From assembly GCA_964455095.1 (NCBI GenBank), contig CAYVUV010000310.1:1-10945 (forward strand): a stretch of 10,945 nt of DNA, read 5' to 3'. Under the pieces are notes generated by a model that was not told the origin of the DNA, searched no databases, and was given only the letters and a program-made list of their open reading frames with translations. Source of the DNA: CAYVUV01 sp964455095 (GTDB lineage Bacteria > Desulfobacterota > Binatia > HRBIN30 > CADEER01). How positions within the stretch are numbered: position 1 is the stretch's first letter; each line of letters begins with the position of its first letter. A program made the translations under genes and the position numbers. This document shows positions 5,927 through 10,945 of the stretch, piece after piece.

Positions 5927-7282
5927 ATGACCGGAGCAGGTGAGTCGGCGGACGTCGTCGTCGTCGGCGCGGGGTTGTCCGGGCTGGCGGCGGCGCGCGC
6001 CCTGACGGCGGGTGGGGCGCGCGCGATCGTCGTCGAGGCGCGCGATCGAGTCGGCGGCCGCACCGTGAGCGAGCCGGTCGGCAAGGGTGTGTTCGATCTC
6101 GGCGGGCAGTGGATCGGTCCGCACCAGCGCCGCCTGCACGCCCTGGTGCGCGAGCTCGGGTTGCCGCTGTTCCCGACCTGGGACCGCGGCGCCAAGGTAC
6201 TGCAGCTCGACGGCCACCGCTCGACGTACACCGGCAACATCCCGGCCCTGTCCCCGCTGGCGCTGGTGCAGATGCAGCTCGCGCTCTCGCTCACCAACCG
6301 CGCCAGCGCACGCGTCTCGGCCTACCGGCCCTGGGCGATGCCCGACGCGGCGCGGCTCGACGCCATCACGGTCGAGCAATGGCGCCGCCGCTTCATGCGC
6401 AGCCGATCGGTGCGGGCGGTGATGGACGTCGCCGTGCGCACCGTGTTCGGTGCCGAGGCGAGCGAGATCTCGCTGCTCTACTTTCTCGCCTATGCCAACG
6501 CCGGCGGCGGACTCATGCGGCTGGTCGACATCGAGAACGGCGCGCAGCAGGACCGTTTCGTCGACGGCGCGCAGTCGGTCTCGGTGCGCGTGGCGGCGGC
6601 CCTGGGCGAGCGTGTGGTGCTGAGCGCGCCGGTGCGCGCGTTGGCACAAGATGCCGACGGTGTAACCGTGCAGACCGACGCCGGCCGCTTTCGCGCCCGC
6701 TGCGCCATCGTCGCCGTGCCGCCTGCGCTGGCCGGCCGCATCGCCTACACGCCGGCGATGCCGGCGCAGCGCGACGCGCTCACGCAGCGCTTTCCGATGG
6801 GCGCGACGATCAAGTGCCTGGCGCTGTACGAGCGCGCCTTCTGGCGCGAGCGCGGGCTCTCCGGCGAGGGCATCACCAACGTCGGCCCGGTCGCGGTGGC
6901 TTTCGACAACACCAGTCACGACGGCACGCAGCCGGCTCTGCTCGGCTTCGTCGTCGGACGCGCGGCGCACGAGTGGGGCGCCCGCCCGGCGTCCGAGCGC
7001 CGCGCCGCGGTGCTGGCGTCGTACGTGCGGATGTTCGGCGCCGAAGCGGCCGAGCCGACGCACTACGTCGAGAAAGACTGGTCGCAGGAGCCGTGGAGCG
7101 GCGGCTGCCCGGTCGGCGTCATGCCCACCGGCGCGCTCTCACAGTTCGGCCCCGCCCTGCGCCAACCCGTCGGCCGCATCCATTGGGCCAGCACCGAGAC
7201 CGCCGTCGAGTGGACCGGCTACCTCGAAGGCGCCATCGAATCCGGCGAACGCGCCGCGAGCGAAGTGTTGCAGCGCTTGTAG
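5927..7282 (+). CDS. FAD-dependent amine oxidase, monoamine oxidase type
   Basis: 451 residues, full length for the flavin amine oxidase family, which oxidises amines to imines and then aldehydes, releasing hydrogen peroxide and ammonia. VVVGAGLSGLAAARAL (11-26) is the dinucleotide-binding turn, Glu37 in VVEARDRVGGRT binds the FAD ribose, and DLGGQWIGP (57-65) follows. Lys296 lies where the family keeps its active-site lysine. PWSGGCPVG (389-397) aligns with the MAO segment PWSGGCYT, whose Cys is covalently bound to FAD; here this is Cys394. GRIHWASTETAVEWTGYLEG (416-435) is the C-terminal FAD site, and GAIESGERAASEVL ends the fold. No signal peptide or C-terminal membrane helix is seen, so it is probably cytoplasmic; the amine is unknown. 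ATG 5927 is the only start that preserves the FAD motif; GGGGGGA about 10 bp upstream comes from the adjacent repeat, so initiation may be weak. Confidence 0.94.
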   Translation: MTGAGESADVVVVGAGLSGLAAARALTAGGARAIVVEARDRVGGRTVSEPVGKGVFDLGGQWIGPHQRRLHALVRELGLPLFPTWDRGAKVLQLDGHRSTYTGNIPALSPLALVQMQLALSLTNRASARVSAYRPWAMPDAARLDAITVEQWRRRFMRSRSVRAVMDVAVRTVFGAEASEISLLYFLAYANAGGGLMRLVDIENGAQQDRFVDGAQSVSVRVAAALGERVVLSAPVRALAQDADGVTVQTDAGRFRARCAIVAVPPALAGRIAYTPAMPAQRDALTQRFPMGATIKCLALYERAFWRERGLSGEGITNVGPVAVAFDNTSHDGTQPALLGFVVGRAAHEWGARPASERRAAVLASYVRMFGAEAAEPTHYVEKDWSQEPWSGGCPVGVMPTGALSQFGPALRQPVGRIHWASTETAVEWTGYLEGAIESGERAASEVLQRL

Positions 7283-7291
7283 TCGGTCTGA

Positions 7292-7474
7292 GACCCCGAA
7301 GGGGTCACATTCGACAGCCCAGGGCAACGCCCTGGGTTGAAACGGACCGAACGCGTGACAAGCCCTGAAGGGGCGCAACTCGCGGCACGTTCCGCCCTTT
7401 CAGGGCTAGGAGCGAACTGGTCCTCCGAACCCAGGGCGTTGCCCTGGGCTGATGAATTTGACCCCTTCGGGGTC
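7292..7474. mobile_element. 183-bp compound palindromic element (MITE- or REP-like, non-coding)
   Basis: The 47-bp ends 7292-7338 and 7428-7474 are inverted copies matching at 44 of 47 positions. Each end contains two hairpins of its own: GACCCC-GAA-GGGGTC (7292-7306; partner at 7460-7474) and CCCAGGGC-AAC-GCCCTGGG (7318-7336; partner at 7430-7448). An inner inverted pair, 7361-7375 and 7393-7407, matches at 14 of 15 positions. The ends stop sharply at 7292 and 7474, with no target-site duplication seen. It begins 9 bp after the amine oxidase stop and encodes nothing plausible. From memory, similar GACCCC/CCCAGGGC repeats occur across planctomycetes and other GC-rich environmental bacteria, which fits a non-autonomous element mobilised in trans. 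Confidence 0.75.
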
Positions 7475-7530
7475 GCGGATACGCGGCTTTGCACACAAAG
7501 TCACCCTTGAACGGCGCTCTGGTCGGAGTC

Positions 7531-7666
7531 GGGGTCGGAATCGGTATCGGGATCGAGGGCGACGAAATGAATTGCAGCCCGTGTCGATGCGATTCCGCGA
7601 GGAACCGCGGAATCCCTGTGACAAGGAATCGATTCCGATGCCGATACCGATACCGATTCCGACCCC
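7531..7666. repeat. Inverted-repeat element with GGNATCGG-type ends
   Basis: The ends 7531-7550 (GGGGTCGGAATCGGTATCGG) and 7647-7666 are perfect 20-bp inverted copies. The left end continues a 6-bp rhythm of GGAGTC, GGGGTC, GGAATC, GGTATC, GGGATC from about 7524 to 7555, and the right end mirrors it. Inside is a 9-bp hairpin, GATTCCGCG (7591-7599) with CGCGGAATC (7606-7614). This is unrelated in sequence to the neighbouring 183-bp element. A degenerate hexamer array in inverted ends suggests slippage-prone repeat DNA or a second non-autonomous element. Confidence 0.65.
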
Positions 7667-7764
7667 GCCGGGAGAACGCCGTATCTAGAACCTTGCCGCA
7701 AACCTACCTCTACTTCGCGCCCTTCGCGTGAGACTCTCTCTTGCCTCGAACTCTCCCCTTCGGC

Positions 7765-7794
7765 TTGACGCCCACCCGGGTTCTCCTCTTAGAT
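7765..7794 (+). promoter_or_regulatory. Weak promoter candidate for the acylase gene
   Basis: TTGACG at 7765-7770 matches the -35 consensus at five of six bases, but the best -10 at 18-bp spacing, TTAGAT at 7789-7794, matches only three of six. The position is sensible, about 56 bp before the acylase start. Treat it as a location guess; a non-sigma70 promoter is equally possible. Confidence 0.2.
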
Positions 7795-7818
7795 GGCGCC
7801 TCGTTTTTCCTTGGGGGA

Positions 7819-7838
7819 CGCCGGGTACGCGCCCGGCG
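7819..7838 (+). promoter_or_regulatory. Hairpin directly before the acylase ribosome binding site
   Basis: CGCCGGG (7819-7825) pairs perfectly with CCCGGCG (7832-7838) around the 6-nt loop TACGCG. The stem ends immediately before the strong Shine-Dalgarno AAAGGAG at 7839-7845, which sits 5 nt from ATG 7851. In mRNA the stem could affect ribosome loading or 5' stability. A 7-bp GC stem is not rare in DNA this GC-rich, so function is unproven. Confidence 0.35.
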
Positions 7839-7850
7839 AAAGGAGCTGCC

Positions 7851-10800
7851 ATGGTCCGCCTGTCGCATTCGTCTGCCCGCATTGTCGCAGTGCTCGCTCT
7901 CGCTGTCGCCCTCAGCGGGTGCGGTGGCGGTGACGACGACGGCGGCAAGCCGGCGGCCACGCCCACGGCGACGACGGCGCCGGTCGCAACCGCGACGGTT
8001 CAGGCAGCCACCGCTACCGCGACCGTGCGGCCGACCGTCACCCGCACCGAGGCGCCGCCGCCGTCTGCGACCGCTACGGTCGAGCGCACGCCCACCGAGA
8101 CCATCGCACCGAGCGAGACGCCGGTGGCGGCGACGCCCACGGCGACGCGGACCGCGACCCTGGTGCCAACGACGACGAGCACCTCGACGCCCACGACGTC
8201 TCCCACCGTGACCGCGACGGCGACGGTTACTCCGACGGCGACGCCGACCAACCCGGTGCTCGAGAACCCGGTCGACGAAACCATCAGCGCCGTCGGCCTG
8301 CCCGCCGGCACGGCGTATGTCGCCGTCGACTCGCTCGGCATGCCGCACATCTACGGCGATGACCAGCCGTCAATCCTCTTCGTGCAGGGTTACCAGACAG
8401 CGAAGGAGCGCTTCTGGCAAATGGACGCCTTCCGCCGCGTCGCCGAGGGGCGCTTGAGCGAGCTGTTCGGCAGGCTGACGTTCGACATGGACGTCGAGAT
8501 GCGCACCATTTTCACCGCCCGCGACGGCCGCCGCATCGAGCAGGCGCTGTGGGAGCGCCTGCAGGTCGATGCGCCGGAACAGGTGGTGTTGGCGCAGGCG
8601 TATTCCGCCGGCATCAATGCCTGGCTCGCCGATCTGCGCGCTGGCCGCAACGGCGCGACGCTGCCGGCGGAATACACGCTGGTCGGCTTCACCGGCGACG
8701 ATCTCGCCGACTGGCGGCCGCAGGACTCGCTCGCCATCGGCCGCTTGCAGGCCTACGCGCTGTCCTCGTCATTGGGCGAGGAGATCGAAGCCGCGGAGAT
8801 CGAAGCCGCGCTGCCCGAAGCCTTGCGCCTCGACATCTTTCGCAGCGCGCCGGGGGCGCCCGCCACAGTCCTGCCAGTCGCGGCGCTCCAGGAGTACACC
8901 GCCGAATCCCGCCTCACGCCGCCGGCGCCGCAGCCGCCGCTGGCGCTGCTGCACAGCGTGCGCGAGATGCTCGACCGGCTGGACGAGTCCAACCCGTTCG
9001 GCAGCCGCACCGACAATGTCGGCAGCAACAACTGGATCATCGCGCCGAGCTTGTCCGCCAACGGCCACGCCATGCTCGCCAACGACCCGCACCTGCAACT
9101 CTTCAACCCCGCCATCTGGCACATGGTGCAGCTCGACGCCGGCCCCGGCCTTAGCGCCACCGGGGTCAACTTCCCCGGCCTGCCGGGCATCATCCTGGGC
9201 CACAACGACTTCGGCGCCTGGGGTGGCACGGTGGCCGTGTTCGACGTCACCGACGTCTACGTCGAGGAAGTCACCACGCCGCCGGACTACCCGAGCTCGC
9301 CGCGCACAGTGACGTTCAACGGCGAGCAAGTCGACGTGCTGCGCATCGTGGAGCAGATCGGCATCGCGGGCGGCTCGGCGGCGGCGGTGGTCATCGAAGT
9401 GGTGCCGCATCACGGCCCGATGGTGCCCGACCCCAATCTGGAAGACGGAGTGGAAGGGCTGGCAGCGACCAACATGACGGTGCGCTGGACGGGGCACGAG
9501 GTAACGCTCGACTCGCTCTTCCTCACCAAGCTCAACCAGGCGCGCAACGTCGAGGAGTTCAAGGACGCGGTGCGCAACTTCGCCGTCGGGGCGCAGAATT
9601 GGGTCTGGGCGGACATCCACGGCGATATCGCCTATTTCCCCTACGTGCTGGTGCCGCAGCGCCCGGCCGGCACGGTGCCGTACCTGCCGCTCGATGGCCG
9701 CGGCAGCGCCGAGTGGTTGACCGACGGCGCGGGCAATACCCTGTGGCTGCCGGAGGAGAAGTTCCCCCAGGCGACCAACCCGCCGGAGGGATTTCTCGCC
9801 ACCGCCAACAACGACCAGTTCGGCAACACGCTCGACAACGATCCGCTCAACGACGAGGTCTATTTCACCTTCACGGCCGACATCGGCTTTCGCGAGCAGC
9901 GCATCCAGGATCTCCTGTCGAACCGCGCCCGGGTGCGCCCGGAAGGGGCCAAGATCACGCGCGAGGACATGTCGGCCTATCAGTACGACACCGTCAGCCT
10001 CGAGGCCTCGCGGCTGCTGCCGTTTCTCTTTGCGGCCGCCGAGGCGCGCCCCGACCTGATCACGGAAGGCATGCAGGAGGCGCTCGACCGCCTGCGCGAT
10101 TGGGGTGAAACGGAGCCGGGATCGCCGGCCTGGGTCATGGCGTCGGGGGTCGACCCGGCCGACACGCGCGACGATGTCCCGCCGCGCGCGCAGCCGGTGA
10201 CCGAGCAGGAGCGCACCGACGCGGTCGCCGCGTCGATCTTCGCCGGCTGGAGCACGCGCCTGTCGCGCGCCGTGTTCATCGACGACTTCGCCGGCACCGG
10301 CATCGGCGCGCCGGGCGACGACTTCGCCACCAAGGGGCTGCTGCACATTCTCGAAGACATCGATCGCGTCGACGCCAACTTCGTCGTGCACACCAAGGGG
10401 CCGAACGGCGAGAGCACGCTCTGGGACAACAAGAACACGGCTGGAGTGGTCGAGACGCGCGACGAGGTGCTGCTCGGCGCGCTGCGCGATGCGCTGCCGT
10501 TCCTGACCACCATCTTCGCCACCGGCGAGCAAGACGAGTGGCAGTGGGGCAAGGTGCACAACGTGCGCTTCCAACACTTCTTCGGCCAGGCGGGTCTGCC
10601 CAACTTCGACCTCGGCAACTTCTCCGCCCCGGGCGGGCGTTTCACCGTCAATCCCGCGGAATACAGCCTCAACGCCAACAGCGCCGGCAGCTTCGTCTTC
10701 AGCGACGGCCCGTCGAAGCGCTTCGTCGCCGTGCTCGATCCCGCCGGCATCGAATCGGTGAGCATCCTGCCGGGCGGCAACAACGGCAACCCGGGCCCGC

Positions 10801-10945
10801 TGACCACGCCGGTGTACAACCACATCAACCCGGCGATCCACTACGGCGACCACATCCCGGGCTGGATCAACGGCGACGTGTTCGCCTACCGCGTCAGCCG
10901 CGACGCGGTGGCGGCGGACACACAGGAGCTGATCCAATTCGTCCC
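7851..10945 (+). CDS. Penicillin acylase family Ntn hydrolase, predicted lipoprotein (3' end beyond window)
   Basis: 1031 codons are visible without a stop; only the last part of the C-terminus should be missing. It hydrolyses an amide bond in an unknown acylated substrate (penicillin, N-acyl-homoserine-lactone and lipopeptide acylases share the fold). AAAGGAG 5 nt before ATG 7851 fixes the start. Residues 1-23 are a lipoprotein signal with lipobox LSGC and lipidated Cys24. A Thr/Pro/Ala stalk fills 34-133. The alpha-chain region follows with SLGMPHIYGDD and GYQTAKERFWQMDAFRRVAE. Autocleavage is expected at Gly391-Ser392 in VGSNNWII, making Ser392 the N-terminal nucleophile of the beta chain. 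LANDPHLQ places His414 as beta residue 23, as in PvdQ-type acylases. GLPGIILGHNDFGAWG, HHGPMVPD, QNWVWADIHGDIAYFP and TANND (candidate oxyanion Asn653) are the other family landmarks. The enzyme should act outside the inner membrane, tethered by lipid and stalk. It follows a repeat-rich gap and probably has its own promoter. Confidence 0.94.
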   Translation, partial: MVRLSHSSARIVAVLALAVALSGCGGGDDDGGKPAATPTATTAPVATATVQAATATATVRPTVTRTEAPPPSATATVERTPTETIAPSETPVAATPTATRTATLVPTTTSTSTPTTSPTVTATATVTPTATPTNPVLENPVDETISAVGLPAGTAYVAVDSLGMPHIYGDDQPSILFVQGYQTAKERFWQMDAFRRVAEGRLSELFGRLTFDMDVEMRTIFTARDGRRIEQALWERLQVDAPEQVVLAQAYSAGINAWLADLRAGRNGATLPAEYTLVGFTGDDLADWRPQDSLAIGRLQAYALSSSLGEEIEAAEIEAALPEALRLDIFRSAPGAPATVLPVAALQEYTAESRLTPPAPQPPLALLHSVREMLDRLDESNPFGSRTDNVGSNNWIIAPSLSANGHAMLANDPHLQLFNPAIWHMVQLDAGPGLSATGVNFPGLPGIILGHNDFGAWGGTVAVFDVTDVYVEEVTTPPDYPSSPRTVTFNGEQVDVLRIVEQIGIAGGSAAAVVIEVVPHHGPMVPDPNLEDGVEGLAATNMTVRWTGHEVTLDSLFLTKLNQARNVEEFKDAVRNFAVGAQNWVWADIHGDIAYFPYVLVPQRPAGTVPYLPLDGRGSAEWLTDGAGNTLWLPEEKFPQATNPPEGFLATANNDQFGNTLDNDPLNDEVYFTFTADIGFREQRIQDLLSNRARVRPEGAKITREDMSAYQYDTVSLEASRLLPFLFAAAEARPDLITEGMQEALDRLRDWGETEPGSPAWVMASGVDPADTRDDVPPRAQPVTEQERTDAVAASIFAGWSTRLSRAVFIDDFAGTGIGAPGDDFATKGLLHILEDIDRVDANFVVHTKGPNGESTLWDNKNTAGVVETRDEVLLGALRDALPFLTTIFATGEQDEWQWGKVHNVRFQHFFGQAGLPNFDLGNFSAPGGRFTVNPAEYSLNANSAGSFVFSDGPSKRFVAVLDPAGIESVSILPGGNNGNPGPLTTPVYNHINPAIHYGDHIPGWINGDVFAYRVSRDAVAADTQELIQFV
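7950..8249 (+). repeat. Coding low-complexity Thr/Pro/Ala stalk of the acylase
   Basis: Codons 34-133 of the acylase gene encode almost only Thr, Pro, Ala, Val, Ser and a few Glu/Arg, with recurring TPTAT, TATVT and TTSTST words between the lipidated Cys24 and the catalytic domain. The tract is probably an extended, possibly O-glycosylated spacer holding the enzyme off the membrane. Its ACG/GCG/CCG-rich repetitive DNA is a likely site of replication slippage, so length may vary among relatives. Confidence 0.85.

Larger units (their letters stand above)
7283..7850. other. Repeat-filled intergenic region without a credible gene
   Basis: This 568-bp stretch between the amine oxidase stop and the acylase start holds, in order, a 183-bp compound palindrome (7292-7474), a 136-bp inverted-repeat element built on GGNATCGG-type words (7531-7666), and a short direct repeat CTTCGCG-CC-CTTCGCG (7713-7728). 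A leader with a weak promoter candidate and a hairpin at the ribosome site completes it. Short reading frames here run through the repeats and give Arg-rich products without a ribosome site, so no gene is called. Confidence 0.75.

Noticed and set aside
5345..7063. A 572-residue minus-strand frame across the cysteine-rich gene end and the amine oxidase
   Set aside because: It crosses a gene boundary and the dispersed repeat and has no family motifs.
7524..7666. Possible CRISPR array in the hexamer-rhythm region
   Set aside because: Words are six bases long without unique spacers, arranged as an inverted rather than direct repeat, and there are no cas genes.
7452..7688. A short plus-strand frame (78 codons) through the intergenic repeats
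   Set aside because: The Arg/Pro/Ile-rich product is simply translated inverted repeat; there is no ribosome site and no independent coding signal.
8769..10937. A 722-residue minus-strand open frame opposite the acylase
   Set aside because: Opposite a gene with complete Ntn-hydrolase motifs; the translation is Arg/Val/His-rich with no motif, as expected for a GC-driven shadow.

Overview
The window is very GC-rich bacterial DNA with strong G/C preference at third codon positions, which is why long antisense reading frames lie opposite nearly every real gene. It holds five protein genes, two of them cut by the window edges. A secreted protein starting with Myxococcus-type cysteine-rich repeats, an exported acylase on a Thr/Pro-rich stalk, and several dispersed palindromic repeats suggest a soil or sediment lineage of the former Deltaproteobacteria, such as Myxococcota-like groups or Candidatus Binatota. 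That placement is inference from protein style; there is no rRNA or other marker gene here.

Layout. Positions 1-1261 (minus): an aldehyde dehydrogenase missing its C-terminus. Positions 1262-1414: a short gap with a perfect 11-bp hairpin. Positions 1415-2770 (minus): a membrane-anchored member of the sulfatase/alkaline phosphatase superfamily with Thr where sulfatases carry the formylglycine Cys or Ser. Positions 2771-2965: a divergent promoter region with a sigma70-like promoter and a 14-bp palindrome over the predicted transcription start. Positions 2966-5839 (plus): a 957-residue secreted cysteine-rich protein with nine disintegrin-like units, the most unusual gene of the window. Positions 5886-5919: a G/C-run dispersed repeat directly before the next gene. 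Positions 5927-7282 (plus): a flavin monoamine oxidase that keeps the Cys used by eukaryotic MAO for covalent FAD attachment. Positions 7283-7850: a gene-free stretch with two unrelated inverted-repeat elements and a hairpin beside a ribosome binding site. Positions 7851-10945 (plus): a penicillin-acylase-family Ntn hydrolase made as a lipoprotein with a stalk of about 100 residues, missing only its extreme C-terminus.

Functional links are loose. Acylase, amine oxidase and aldehyde dehydrogenase could in principle form an amide to amine to aldehyde to acid route, but they lie on different strands, are separated by repeats and act in different compartments. I found no CRISPR array, tRNA, rRNA, integrase or transposase gene, or defence system. 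The most novel-looking items are the disintegrin-like repeat protein with its unassigned terminal domains and the clustered palindromic elements.
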